Shown one piece after another: positions 34,176-47,169 of a stretch of 64,000 bases of DNA; the stretch's first letter is position 1, and the number at the start of each line of letters is the position of its first letter. The stretch covers positions 1 through 64,000 of the forward strand of contig CAKOGP040000247.1 in the NCBI GenBank assembly GCA_933822405.4, given 5' to 3'. The notes beneath the pieces were generated by a model. The model ran no database searches. It saw only the letters and a program-made list of their open reading frames with translations, and was not told the DNA's origin. The position numbers and the translations under genes are program-made. Origin of the DNA: Cylindrotheca closterium (taxonomy: Eukaryota; Bacillariophyta; Bacillariophyceae; Bacillariales; Bacillariaceae).

Positions 34176-34778
34176 ATGAACACCTTCTTTGCAACCAAGC
34201 AACAACGTGGAAACCTTATGAAGGACGACCGTCACGTCACTGTCGAGCAAAACCAAGACGACATGGAGGAGCTTATGAAACTATTCTCTGATCTTTCCCT
34301 TAACTGCAATGAAACCAAAGCGAAAATGGAGGAAGAAAACGACGAAACAATGGGGTTGTCATCGCAAACCACCACCACCACCGCCACCACCAAGAACGAG
34401 CCAAATCAGATCGTCCTCGATTTGTCTGATCCAGCACCTTTGGCTTTCTCACAACCAGCAACACAAGATGTCATGCCGCAATCTGATTGTCTGAATGCTG
34501 CTGGAGACGAAATTGAAGCTGAAATGATGGCGACTTACCTTTCGCTCCATCCTTCTTTGGAACTCGCCACAGGCAATGCTTCTGTAACCGAGCTTGCTAA
34601 ACGATTCTCCGGACTTTCCATCGACTGCAATGCGATGGAAGTTGACCAAGACGAAATGGACATTGATCTACCGGAAATCGATTGGATGCAAGTTGATATT
34701 GATGAAATGGAAATCGATGTACCTGAAATTGACTGGATGCAAGTCGATACTGATGAAATGGAACTCGATGGTCCATAG
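34176..34778 (+). CDS. MNTFF acidic protein, unit 3 copy
   Basis: Complete 200-aa frame differing from unit 1 by one residue (Leu to Val in the second EIDWM module, EIDVPEIDW). Upstream region and the candidate second exon (about 34857-35091) are also kept, with one Lys-to-Gln change in the latter. Confidence 0.75.
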   Translation: MNTFFATKQQRGNLMKDDRHVTVEQNQDDMEELMKLFSDLSLNCNETKAKMEEENDETMGLSSQTTTTTATTKNEPNQIVLDLSDPAPLAFSQPATQDVMPQSDCLNAAGDEIEAEMMATYLSLHPSLELATGNASVTELAKRFSGLSIDCNAMEVDQDEMDIDLPEIDWMQVDIDEMEIDVPEIDWMQVDTDEMELDGP

Positions 34779-36118
34779 ATCTTCCAAAGAGATCGTCAAC
34801 CCGTAACCCGCTTCCAGACATACGACCTTTCTCGAAACTATCTTCTTCTTTTCAGTGCTCTTGACTTGTCAGAAAATGTTGGCCAACACTATTGCACTCG
34901 CAACTGACAATGTCACGAACATCTGGAGACGAGGAGGATGCTTCGATGAAAGATCCTTGCGTGGTTACGGGCTATTTCCAAATAGTATTCCGCTGAAGGA
35001 TTATTCCACTGATCCTTCCAACAAGGCTGAACGAAATCAAAAGAGAGTTCACGTCCTTCGACCGCTACCGTTGATCCTGCTTCAGCTCTAAGTTCGAGCT
35101 GTTGTGGTCCAAGAATCGCGTAAGTCAGTATGTACTTCAATGCTTCTTTTTGGGTGAAAAAAGTCCCAAAAGAGTATGTCGAAGGCATGCCGTAGTATGT
35201 ACACAATTCAGTACATCTACACTACTATTGGATATATGCATCAAGAGATGCAAAAGTCAAAATGACAAGAAACAAAAATAATATGACAACCAAAAATGAA
35301 ACAGAAGAGGTCATTGTCCCTCGAACGCATCAATAAAATGAACACCGTGCAACATGAATGACAAGGTAAAATGATTCTTTGAATGAAAGAAAATTCAAAA
35401 ACAACAACTTGAATCAATATTATGCATCGATAAATACAACCAAACACAAAAAACATGTATGCATCAATAAAAATACAACTTTGCACGGAAACAATTCAAA
35501 GATCAAAACAAAAAATATACATAAAGATCAACAGATGCAATATACAACAACATGAGCCATTTCCTTTATAGTAGTCTAGAGTACTGTACACTCATTGGTG
35601 GTAGATGAATGAATGAAATAATCCTTGGCAAATGCATGGTGACGAATCGAATACAAGAATGAAACGTTCTTCACTACGGTGAAGCGATGGGGGCTCTATA
35701 GGACAGTCCTAGTTGATCTTTACCAGCTACAGTACATCTGACCAGAAACGTAGTGTGACCAATCCGAGTAATCTTGAGTCGTTTCTATGAGTTTTCATGC
35801 CGGACAAAAAACGAACCAAATTCAAATGTATTTTTGTGCAGTCAATTTGATCGACAAGACGGGAGACGTATGGGCGTTTCTAGCTCTTCCTTAGTCTCAA
35901 TTTCCGTCTTGTCGATTGTCGTTGTGGGGGAGGTGGACGGAGCGAAGAACAAAGTGACTATTGAACGAGCGCGGTGCGCGCAGCAGAGATCCCGCAGCGA
36001 GTCCTCAACAACAGCAATCGCATATTCTTGTCTTTTCTCCTTCCTAACGCATCAGGATCAAAGTTGTAAGACACGTCAACGTTGACTAGGCATAGAATAG
36101 AAAAAGTTTCAAGTAATC

Positions 36119-38156
36119 ATGGCCGCGGCAACAGCACCAACGGCGCCGACTGAGGCAGCGCCAACAGCACCCGCAGCTGCACCAGCAGCACCAACACCAC
36201 AGCTGACCGCTTACCATGAATTTTTTGGCAACACCACTTTGGACCCCCATCAACAAGACTACCAAGCGCTCACTACAGAGTTTACGATACTCCTACACCT
36301 GCTCAATCGTTGTACAACAGCGCCGGACTGTCTACCTCTGCTTATCCCATGGCCTACCTGTCGCTCATCAATGACAATGGGAATTTATTCTATCTATTGG
36401 TCCATGCACCAGCCTTCCACAAGTCACTGCCTGGGGTCCCAAGCCGCTGCGATGGAAAGGCCTACGCGTTCACCGGCGATGTGGTTGCCAACACCATCAC
36501 CACTGTAGAATTTCCACAGGATGCCTTTATGTCGCCAGGAACTGGAACAGAGGAAAACGTCGCAAAGGATCTGGGGCGAGCTCTGGACATTCTCCAGCTC
36601 AATCCGGACGACTCCTCCATTGGACCGTTCCAGGACACGGATGCCAACATCAAGCAAGCGAAGACCCGTCACTACATCCCTCTGCCGCACCGCTATGTGC
36701 ATCTGGTTCTGGGACGCCAAGTTCCAGTTCGGAAGGGTTTCATCGACTTGGCAGCAGCCATAAAAAACACTGGAGACAAAATTGAGGACTTGGTGAAGAA
36801 AGTGAAGGCGGTGAAACTCGGTGGCAACGAGACTGACGACCTTGAAGAAGAAATTCACCCTTTCTCTATCCTCCTGCCGTCCTATGGAGGCTCCCATGTG
36901 GGAGTTACCAAGGCGGCCCGAGAAAGGGCAGCAGCTTACGCAGAAGTCCACGGGGGATCGGGGGCCTCTCTACAATACGCCATCGCCTTGAGAAAGCCTA
37001 CTGTCCACATCCCGGAGACCTTCTCCAAGACACGAAGTCATCTTATGGGCCTACTAACCTTGTGGCAAGTCCTGCTGCCATTCAGCCATCCTACAGCAAT
37101 ACGTGTGAGATGAAGCCAACTTCACTGCCCTACTCAACAAGTTGCCACGACCAGAGCCAAAGCCGGCTCTTTTCTTGAGGGTAGTAAGTGGAGAGCTCTA
37201 TGTCCTACCAGCCGGATCCGCCCAACTTTGTTGACATCCTGGTACAGATCCGACAGCGCTCCGACAGCTGGATTGCTGCGCTTCCTGCCAACTACTGGAG
37301 CTCACCAGCGGCCCAATTACCTACAGCTCCATGGAACGGGGGATACCTGCCCTACATGATGCCCCCAGGCATGGTCCCAATGTCTTCTGACAGCTCCGGT
37401 GCCTCCAGTCTCACACCTCATTCCTTGGGGTATCCTCCATTCTTCAATGGCTTCTTTCCACCACAGGGTGGAGGAATTAAGCCAGGCGAGGATGACCCGA
37501 AATCCAAGGGAAAGAACAGCCTCCAAGTGAAGAACTCCACACATGTTCCAGAGCTCATCCAGTTCCGGAAATTGGCCCTTGCCACCGCTGTCCCCAAGGC
37601 CGAGCAGAAAGCTGGATCTCCGCCGCCTGAGATCACCCACAATGGCACCAAGGTGCAAATGTGTGTCGGTTATCACGTCAAGGGAAAATGCTGGGAAAAG
37701 TGTCCTCGAGCGGCCGACCATGTGGCCCACTCCGCACAAGACACAGCAAAGCTTGTCGAGTGGTGCAAGAAAGCTTACGCTGAAGAATGAAGCTTCGGCA
37801 GATGGTACCCCCAGCTACGGTTCCCATCTAAGCCATCTGCTCCATCATCTAGCAACGTGATGGGGGCAGCGGCAACTAATAACAACACTAGTTTACCTGC
37901 CACTGTACCTCGTCTCCCAACCACTTCCACAATTCCGCCTTTCCGCCTCAGCACAAGTCCACCTGCACAACAGTTCCGCATCCACGATGATGAACTAGGT
38001 AAGAAGATTTGTATGGCCGTTCATGAATTTCAGCGAAGTAACTCCTGGGAGACGTTTGCTACGGCACAGAGAGGATCAGCTCCAGATATTGCGCCCAATG
38101 TGAGGCACCTTCCATCAAACGGTCGGCACTTTGGCACGTGGAGTGGGCTTCAGTAA
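36119..38156 (+). pseudogene. gag-like retrotransposon fragment, frameshifted
   Basis: ATG at 36119 opens an Ala/Pro/Thr-rich start (AAATAPTAPTEAAPTAP). A frameshift near 36285 leads into the frame 36310-37113 (SLINDNGNLFYLLVHAPAF, KTRHYIPLPHRYVHLVLG), then 37188-37790, which ends in a Cys/His cluster (CVGYHVKGKCWEKCPRAADH..H, then WCKKAY). This resembles the zinc knuckle region of Gag proteins of diatom LTR elements. A further open stretch continues to 38156. No protease, integrase or reverse transcriptase follows. The insert spans about 35909-38262; CGTC stands on both sides and may be a target duplication. Confidence 0.55.
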
Positions 38157-38987
38157 ATAGCCACTCATTACAGCATTACCGCCATCTCTACTATCTTCTA
38201 CATACCCCTCCCAATCCGAGCGAAGGACAAACGAGCTGACGTAGCCGTTGATAGACGCGGCGCGTCGCTTCAGTTAAGTACACGGTTGGCGGACAGATTG
38301 AAGAGATTTGGAGAAGACATTGTTCGGAATGGGAGCTTGTGGGATGATGAAGACGATAGAAGGAGCTTAGCTGCTCGGTCAAGACCGTCAGCTTTTTTGC
38401 TTTTGCTTTTGTTGCCTTTATGAAAAATCCTCCTTTGAGGTCTCCTCCGTCGAGGCTAACAAAAATCCTCTGTCGAGGTCCTCTGTCAAGGTTAACAAAA
38501 TCCTCCATCAAGGTCCTCTGTCAAGGTTACAATATCCTGCGTCAAGGTTAATCAACAATCCTCCACCGTCAAGGTTATCCAAACAAATTACTCCTCAAGC
38601 GCCTTTTGAGGGGAATTTCCTGTCCAAAACAAAAACTTTTCCTTCCCAGATCTAAAACTTTTCTTCCCTTTTTTATTTCCCGTTCACCCTTCCCTCTCCG
38701 TTTGCTGACACGCCACTTCTATGGATTTCCCTACACTGCAGTACATTCCATACCATCCTCCACACACTTACAATATCTTTCCAGATCACGTCCCTCCTCA
38801 TAAATTCCTGATCTCAGATTTTTAACGACCAATTGATGGACACCATCATCCGCCATGCGATTCCCTTGCCGTCTGGTGCTGCGTCAGTCTGCTGAAGCAC
38901 ACCCAGTACCACCCAAGCAACGCCAAGAACGCCAACGACGCAGACTTGCCTGAAGACATCGACTTCACAGTGGAATCAACGGGTTCC

Positions 38988-41740
38988 CGAGGAAAATCTC
39001 TTCTTCAGGAGCTGAATCGAAGCCTCACCCTTGAAATCTAGTTCCGAAAGAGGCCGAACCGGACCGTGTTCTCTCGCAAGATCCGGATAGTTCAGTAAAC
39101 CTAGGTAGTTGAAGGTTGTTCTCCACTTTGGGATCCGATCCTTTCCGTTCTCTCCCGATTTCTGCTGTCTTGATGCGTCAAAAAATTGAATGCAGGACAG
39201 GAAGATCTTGACGTGCCTTTCGAGATCGTCGATTACGGTGTCGGTTGGGTTCTCTGTGATTGACATGATTCGGCTAATGCATGCATGCCAGCCAATCAGA
39301 ACGTCTTTCACCTGGGGAAGATTCGCTTCCGACAAAAGGTCTTCTACGATTGGCGCAACGAGGTTACGTGGAGAATCTTTCTTGATACAACTGATTTTCC
39401 AATGAAGAAGCCAGTTTCTTTTCTGTGTCAGATTGTAAGAAAGAAAATCGATGTCTGGGTCCGTGTATCTCGTGTCTTCTGCCTCGGATCCTAGTTTGTC
39501 GAGCACCTGGTGGATCCACTTGGATATTCTGGCATACGCTTGGATATTCTGGCATACGCAAGCCAGTTTTCGGATACGAATGATCCATGGGAAACCTCGG
39601 CATGGCACCAATATAATTTGAGATTGGCAACACGCGACAAGAATGGACTGGAAAGGGTATTGAAGGCTGTGCCTTTTTTCTTCCCCTTGAGCCATGAGGC
39701 TAAGAGGTCTCTGGTCACGGACTTCTGAATGCCAAGGAAGCAAAGGTGCATCGGCACATCAATATGGTTTCCGATATCATCGGATGGGATATTCCACGTT
39801 AGAGGAATTGGAGGTTGTTCAATTGTTTGATTGCTGATGGCTTCGGATGCAGCTTCGGTAACCTCTTTGATGTATGCCGGAGAAAGAGAAAATGTTTCAA
39901 GATATGCTGCTCCATTATTCTTGGACCATATTTTCGACCTGATGCATTGGAATGTCGAGTCGCAGGCTCTTTTCAAGGAAGAGAAAGTCAACCTCCGACT
40001 CACAATATATTCTTTTTTCGACCCACCAATTGATTGTCGCTCATCTGCTGGCGCAAGAGGGTTCTCGTCGCTCCGAAAGAACGAGGGGTAGTTCTTTGGA
40101 ATCTTGAAAATGATGAACATCATGTTCCAATCGGCACAGTTGCATTGTGGCTGTCTTCTTTGTTGGCCATTCGTCATCCTCAAATTGTGGCACTCGGCAC
40201 AAGATGGAAGATTCTTAAAAGCAATGGCCTGCGAGAGATCGGCGGCCCATCCGAACCTGCCACCATACCGGCCGTTCCCATAGGTGAAACATACCCAAGA
40301 CGATCGTTCTGGTCGATCTTGTAGGGTACAGAAGAGTCGAAGTGATATCTTCACTTCTTTCCCTAAGAGGGTTCGACAAGGCAATAAAAAAGGTTGGTTT
40401 CGAAAGTGCAACGTTTTTTTTGTGTGGTTCCGTTATCTTATTTGTGTTTACCTTTCAAGCCGTCAACAGGCCAGTAGAAACTTGTGGGATGCGAAAGTGC
40501 TATGAGTTCTTCTGCTATCTTTGATTTGACGGTGCGTTCGTCTCCGCTGCTTGGTCCCAGAGAAAGAAGATAAGTGTTGCATCCAGAATGGTAGTCGTCT
40601 TGTGGTGTGCCAATGGAAGCGAAGAAACAATGGGCTGATCCCTTGTTTTTTGGTGTATTGTTGGGATCGAAGTCATCCGACCACAAGACGACTTCAACGG
40701 GAATAGCATCTTTGGAATCCTCGGAACATGACGCTGCGAGTTTCTTTCCGCGTGGTGAAGATCCATGGAGGGTCCGAACAGCAGCACTGTAGGGAAGGTC
40801 CACGAGTGCTTCCAGCCGTTTCCGGTTTGCCAAATGGTACTGGACGATTTCCTTGATGGAAACATAGACATAACCAGAGGTACCCAGGATTTGGATTGTT
40901 GGTCGGGGAAGAACGTCTCGAATGGATTTGGTACCATCAATGAATAGTTTCCAGAGTACCTTGGGTTCTTCTGGGACACAAAGTGGAAGCATAGTTGTGT
41001 TTGCCTTGTTTGCAGCGCCATGCACTTTTGTATAAAATAAAAGCGCCGTGAACACTCTTTGTTGATGTTTACTCAGTTCACTGGCGAATGATGACAGTAG
41101 AAGTGAGTACATTGCATGACCATGATCAACAATTTCGACAGTATTGTTGTTGCTATTCCTATTGACAGTAGATGCAACTAACAGTCTGGATGCGTCACCG
41201 TTTGTCTCGTTTCTCCGGAAGTAGCTTGCTGTCATTGGAATTCTTGTAGATTTTGCTGTGTTTGGGCGATCATCTACTTTCCTTGGAAAATAATTGTCAA
41301 AGTACCCAAGATTTACATCATTGCACTTCTTGATTTGAATCTCTAGCCAATCAGAGCCAAGTTCAGGGATGTAGCCAGGCTGATTGCTATGACCTTCTTC
41401 TGTCTCCTCCATAGAGTAATCGTTGGAAAGGGACCATGCATCTCCCTCTTCTTCATGATTGTCGGGGGTTGAAGCGTACTCTCTTGTGGATGTCAGATTA
41501 CTAGTGTCAAGGAGCAGGCTTTCGTCTTGAATATATTGTGGATCCTTGAGTGCTTCAAATTCTCTCACGCTTTTTGAGTGTGTTTTTGTTTTCAGATGTT
41601 GTTGTATCTTTTGACCTAGATCAGTTGAGCATTTACATGCGCGACATAGATACCATTGATGACCACAGCAGGCCGTATTACAAACAAGCCGAGCAATGTA
41701 CGTATTATGTTGTCCATCCAGACAAATTCGTCTCCTCGTG
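38988..41740 (-). pseudogene. CACTA-type transposase, truncated and frameshifted
   Basis: Minus-strand gene. An open region from about 41740 starts with a C2H2 finger (C-x2-C-x12-H-x5-H near 41646-41577). Exon to 40452 includes VVLWSDDFDPNNTPKNKGS. An 89-bp intron (40451-40363, GTAAAC...TCTTAG) joins DGLKG to KEVKISL. The next exon has WVCFTYGNGRYGGRFGWAA, a Cys cluster (CAECHNLR..CNC) and HIDVPMHLCFLGIQKSV. A 20-bp tandem duplication at about 39519-39558 breaks the frame after SENWLAYARIS; the downstream frame continues (VIDDLERHVKIFLSC) to 38988, where homology is cut. WSD and PMHL..LG blocks are known to me from diatom transposase-like families; the CACTA assignment rests on the element end. 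Confidence 0.6.
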
Positions 41741-43544
41741 TCTCAATGCATATCCTTGTTTTTGGTGTTGCAATTGGGACAAGATAAGTTTCGATTGAGT
41801 GAGGGATTATGGTAGTCCGCAAAGTCTTCCCGCAAAAGCTTGGTGGGGTTTGATTGAACATGTAGGTCCCCCATGAGGCAGACGGACAATACTTATCGGC
41901 TTGAGTGCGAGATGTTGTATCCTTGGAAAAGATTTACAACTTTTGGATGAAAGGAACATTTCACAAAGCGCGAAGAGGGCCCATCGCTGAAAGAGTCAGG
42001 TGTCGGAGTTGTTTTGACTTCCGCTTCTTTTTCTTCGCACGTTTGCCATATTGTATCTTCCACGATCCGTCATCATCGTGGACAAACTGCCGATATTGGC
42101 GATATTCAATATTAGTTTTCTAAATCGTGTTAGTCAACTTGATGTCGATTTGGAAAACTACCTCCTTTAAATAAATCTTTTTTGCGACATCTGTCACATG
42201 AAATTCAAAAAATTCTAGGCAATTATTCGTACAATATCCAGTACGAACAGGTACAGTTCAAAATTCTTGACTACGAGCAAAAATCCAGCAGTTGGAAGAG
42301 CCATTCGCCTGAAGACAACAACAAAATAAGAGACGATATCGAAAAGCGAGGACAGAGCTTGATGATATTGTGGACTCGTCCGTGCTCAATGGTAAAGGAT
42401 GAGTGAATAACCATGGTTTGATACAGTGATTATCTGACGAGAACGGTCTGATCAAAGATGTAATGTTCATCATACCAGATCATGTGCCCGTCAAGATTAT
42501 TTAGCTGTGGCTGCAGTGTATTGTCCTTATAGGCCGTAATAAGGACCGGGGCAGAATGTGATGGAAAGATGCTATTCAATTTGTTCCCAAAGGATATGGT
42601 GCGTACCTAGATGATGTGTTTTACATGACGATCATTACAAAATTGCAAGAAACTAAAAATTGCGGAATGATCTCAGACCGACTCCAATAAAGGCAAGCCA
42701 TGCAGTTCGAGATGTATATAGTGGGTAAGAACAAACTTTGTCTTCTGGTGCGAGACCATTATTCATATTTTTCTAACATCATTGTTGAATTCTGGGAACA
42801 TAGTGAATGTAAATGGCAAAATGGCCAATAATATATTTCAGCCAAGGCAGACGAATATTGGAAACATTCAAAAATTTCCGCCAGGGAGTGCGGTGATGGA
42901 TCAAGAAGAGAAGAGATATGTAGTGGTGTGTGTTTACATTGACATTTGCGGCGTGGTATCACATCGAGGGTTTCGACGATGTATTCGGGTATGTTCTTTA
43001 TTTGAAGGCGAAAACTGAAATCTGCGCAGAACAGATATGCAATCGAGCAAAAGCCGTCTCTTACCGTATATTCATCTCCAAATGCCGCAAGAGCCTATTA
43101 TAATGAGAGAGCAGACTATAGATATCCTTTATTATTTCTTTGTATTGATTTATTGATCCCCTTCGTATATTGCGCTACACCCCAAAAGCAAGAATGCTAT
43201 TGGTGCAAGTAAACCTCGTTTTTAAAAATGAGGTATTACAGTCATTTGCACATGCTGGCTCTCATCATTATGATTTGAATATTGATTTACAGGGTACATG
43301 GGATTTTACGGGAGTCCAGGGATACTTGTTGTTACAGGGTTTTAGGAATTTTTACAAGAAAGATTCCTTAATTCCGGGAAAAATCCCTGTTTTTACTGCT
43401 ATTTCCCGTAAGAAACCATGAAACATGGTAAATATCCTAGCTCCGTGACGTGGACTGGTACGATGTTCAAATTTGTGCAGTTACGGGGGTCAGGTAAATA
43501 ATTCCATAAAAACTCCCGCTCCCCTGTGACTATCGTCCACAGTG
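38988..43544 (-). mobile_element. truncated CACTA-like DNA transposon
   Basis: The right end reads, on the minus strand, CACTGTGGACGATAGTCACA, starting at 43544 and directly followed outward by TAG (43545-43547). Here the Penelope-like sequence resumes (GTAG.GGAAGGATATTG, as at 25803), so the insertion point is readable. The left end is missing: the element stops inside its transposase at 38988. Between about 41740 and 43544 I see only short unconvincing frames and a small CATGAAACATGG hairpin near 43418. Confidence 0.65.
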
Positions 43545-43548
43545 TAGC

Positions 43549-46212
43549 GGAAGGATATTGTCTGGCCTTTTGGCGTAGAAATTGGTGTAGGGCTTTTTTG
43601 AAAGCAGAGCAAAGAAACTTCAGTTTGTATCCGCGGGCAACAAGGTGGGAGTGGAATTTTGACAAGGAGGCTCTCTTGTCTGCGTCTCTAGAGGTGAGTT
43701 GTAGAATGCAAAAACTTCCGCTGGTATCCAAGCCAAGTAGTACAGGTGTAGGTTCAGTGGCTTTTTGTACAGTTTTGTGCTGATTTGAAAAGGTTCAACA
43801 GAGAGGGTGAGACCCAGAAAGTTTGTGGTTTTTGACAGAGTAGAGAATTCCCAGTTCAGGGAACAGTGGTTGTCTTGACAGTTTTTGAATTCTTCCCAGA
43901 GTTGGCAATCGGAATCTGGATTGGGATGGTGGATCCAGATACCAAGTTGATCATCAATGTAGGTAAGCGTAGTGACAATCCAAAACATTGTAGAAGATCA
44001 AGTTCAAAAATACCGTAGTAGAGAGTTGCAAAAGAGGGCGCCGGTGGTGTGCCCATTGCGGTTCCATCAGTCTGGAGCCAGTAAGTGTCTCCAAATTGAA
44101 AGCAGTTTCTTGTCATGAGAAGTTGTAAAGCTGTCATGAGTGCGTTCACTACAGTGAGGAGGTGGACAGGAATTCTTCAATACGGGTGAAAGTGTCTTCA
44201 AGATTGATGCTGGGATACATAGCTACAGCATCACCAGTGAAGAGACTCATGCGAGAGAAATCGGTTCCGGCCATGTTGTCAATATCAGTTTTGAGTACAA
44301 ACAAGCTTGAAAAATAGGTAGGTAGTTTGCGGATGATGAGTTGGAGTTGTTGATCCAGCCATTTACCGAGGCCATAGGCCAGAGTAGGCTGCCAGAGACC
44401 AAGACAATTGGTCGCGTTTTCCAGGGGCTCTTATGGATCTTTGCAAGTGCGTAGAAATAGGCATAGGAGTCAGTGACACGGTCAAGGGTTTTCTGGAGGT
44501 ACGTCATGTTCATTTTTGTGATGGCAGATGCGTTATCATTAAGAAATTTGGCAATCAGTTGGCCAGTTTCTGTAGTGAACACGTGTGCATCCTTGGGGGA
44601 GAGCTGCTGGTAGGTCTCGGTGAGGAGATGGTCAGTAAGGCAGCGTTGGACGTGTACCTCATGTTCCAGAAGTACAGGGCCAAGATTTTTGTCCAAGTCG
44701 AAGACAATGAAATCAGGTTTGTGATGTAGTGTAGTGAGAAGGTACTGTTGAATTGGGATGAGATTTGAGTGCACCTTTTGGCAGTGGAACAAGGGAAGGC
44801 GTTGACTTGGGCTTGGATTTCAGGATCCACCATTCCATCCTTTAGTTCCCACAAGTCATTGCGGGTGTAAAGTTGGTTTGGTGTCCGCATTCAGATTCCT
44901 CACCAGCAAAGTGGATCTTTGTGTGGAAGTCTTTTGCAAAACAAGTCAGTGTGGTTTCAAGTTGTGTTTGGCTTGTAGTGAAGGCGGGTCGGGGGCAAAA
45001 CTTCAGGCCAAGGCCAAGGCCAAAGAGCGACTTCAGGAACAAGGGTGGCTTCTTGGTGGTGCACAAATTATGGCAGGCGGAATTGGAAAGGCGGGATTCA
45101 GGAACAGGAATTGGCAGTGACAGGATGTGGTTGCGTAGGTTGACTCAATGTGATTTTGATGGGTCTGCAAAGAGGCCAAAGTGCAATGTCATTGTAGAGC
45201 GAATTTTCTTTCTTGTTTTGAGAAGTCTTTCCTTTCTTCTGTGATTTCCTTCCTTAGTTGGGTTTTGGCTTGGAGGTAACGGCGTTGGCACCGGCAACTT
45301 TTGCGGCAGTTTTTGGCTGTGGCTTGGTCCCAGATGAGCAACGCTTTTGACCAGTCTCCTTTTTGTTGGAGGCGCCTGGCAATTGGCCCCTCTGGAGTTG
45401 TTTTTTGTAAAGGCACGTTTAAGCGTCTGGATTTCTTTCTCCAGGTTCTTGGTCTGTTTCTTGGTTTTGAGGCAAACACATTTTTCAATGTGTGACTCAA
45501 CAGACTGAGTGTTAGTGATGTCAATGTTGTCAACATCTATGATTGCAGTAGTGGTGGTAGCTGTAGCGGCACGGGTCAGAGGGATGAAGTGTTTCACTCT
45601 CAGTAAGTTTTTGTTGGCAGCTTTTTGCTCAAGATAGGTTGTCCAGCTTGTGACAAAAAGAGCTTTGTTGATTGTGTTGAACATCTTCACAATCAGGGTA
45701 TTGGCCGTGACACAGCATGTGTGGTCCAAGTTTGGACGGTAGGCTGTTGTAGGTGCTTCAGTTGGTGTGTGTTCAGTTGCCATCTCATGGATCTTGTCAT
45801 AGATATCATAAGAAGATGCAAATTTGGAAAACTTGAGAATGGGCGGTCCTCCAAGACCAGCACTATCATACATCATTTGATAGATTTTGCAAGCATTGGA
45901 ACTGTCAATGAACTTGGGGTCACCGAGAGCAAGAGTGGATGCAATGCTTTGTCATGTTCAAGAAGTTGGGCTGAAGCAGATGGCTGACAATATTCGTCCA
46001 GGTTCTCCAGAGCTTTCTTGAGTTTGAGGAACTCAGAATGAAGCTCAAGGAAAAAGGTGGTTTTGCTTTTCTTGGAGCGATCCGATGGCAGTCAATGCAG
46101 AGATTCCAACACATTTTGCGGCTTCCAAGGGTGTGGTGCTCGGAATTTGCTGTGTTTCGTCGTCAGCTACATAGGTGGTGCGTTTGTTGTTAAAAGTGCC
46201 TGTCGCAGACAT
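43549..46212 (-). mobile_element. Penelope-like element relic, copy c
   Basis: Most informative copy for the N-terminal part: ATG at 46212, then the minus frame 45876-45145 (MMYDSAGLGGPPILKFSKF..., a long Lys/Arg-rich tail), then RT blocks to TYIDDQLGIW near 43960. It carries the same frameshift before GTAMGT as the other copies. The left (C-terminal) end is cut by the CACTA insertion. Confidence 0.8.
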
Positions 46213-46813
46213 TATTGATCAATGATAAATATTTTAAGGTGGAGAATGATTTAATATTTTATCCAAGAAAAGGCCAGTCTTGACCGATGCTATTGAAGTA
46301 TCATCAGCGGTAAGACAAGTGTGGCAAGAGGCAAGAGCATTGGAAATTTCAAGTTTGCGATAAAAGAGAGCAAGCCAACGTGGATAATTCACTGTTTGCA
46401 GCTATAGCCCTCGTGATTGTAACGGGACCATGTAAAACACATGGTGGTTTGAAAGTTTGGTCACACTGTTGTTGCAACCAAGTTCAAGGAATTCCAATTC
46501 GAGTCGCCATTGTTCTTTAGTTGCTGGGTGAATTTCAAAATGGTGTTGGTAGCTATTGTTGTTGGGCGTTGTGGAACACCTGTAAGGCGTTGTAATGTCA
46601 GCTTGTAGATGAATCGGTTGTCTATGATTGCCGTCAATCTACCTGTTTATATTGTAGTTGGATGTTATTATTTCGTTATTTTATTGTCCTGCCTGTTGAA
46701 GGATGGACGAAGGAAGTGTCCGATTACTGCATTTTGAACTTCGGACTTTCGAACAGTAGATTCAATGTTACTCGACCAAACGATTACAAACCGCACTGAG
46801 ACATCCGCATACA

Positions 46814-46845
<32 letters not shown>

Positions 46846-47169
46846 GCTTTTGAAGTGAATCCCATTCATCATATGGAGGCCTCGCCGCCTTCAAAGGCCT
46901 ACTGTAAAGAACAACACAACCGGCTGCTTGAAAAGAAATTCCAGCTAGCGAAATGAAAATCTGAAAATGTCGTTTCGTTTCGCCAGCGTGTACCGTGTTC
47001 ATTTTTTTGGATAATTCCACGATGTTGATGCAAACGATATGCAAACATGCACTCTGGCCACTTTGACTTTCACACTCCAAAAGCTCATAAAAACAAAGCG
47101 CCGAGCTTTTTGTGCAATCTTATTCTTCGCTTCGCATATAACACCAAACACCAAACATCATAATCAAAC

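Larger units (their letters stand above)
33531..46495. repeat. segmental repeat unit 3 (13.0 kb)
   Basis: Longest unit: carries MNTFF, a gag-like fragment, the minisatellite, a stub of the decayed block (about 38846-38987), a truncated CACTA transposon and a Penelope-like relic. The Ser-Gly/LRR fragment is missing, deleted together with the left end of the CACTA element. Confidence 0.88.

Noticed and set aside
42182..42406. 74-codon frame inside the CACTA-like element
   Set aside because: No motif or homology recognised, and no matching exon signals; may be chance.
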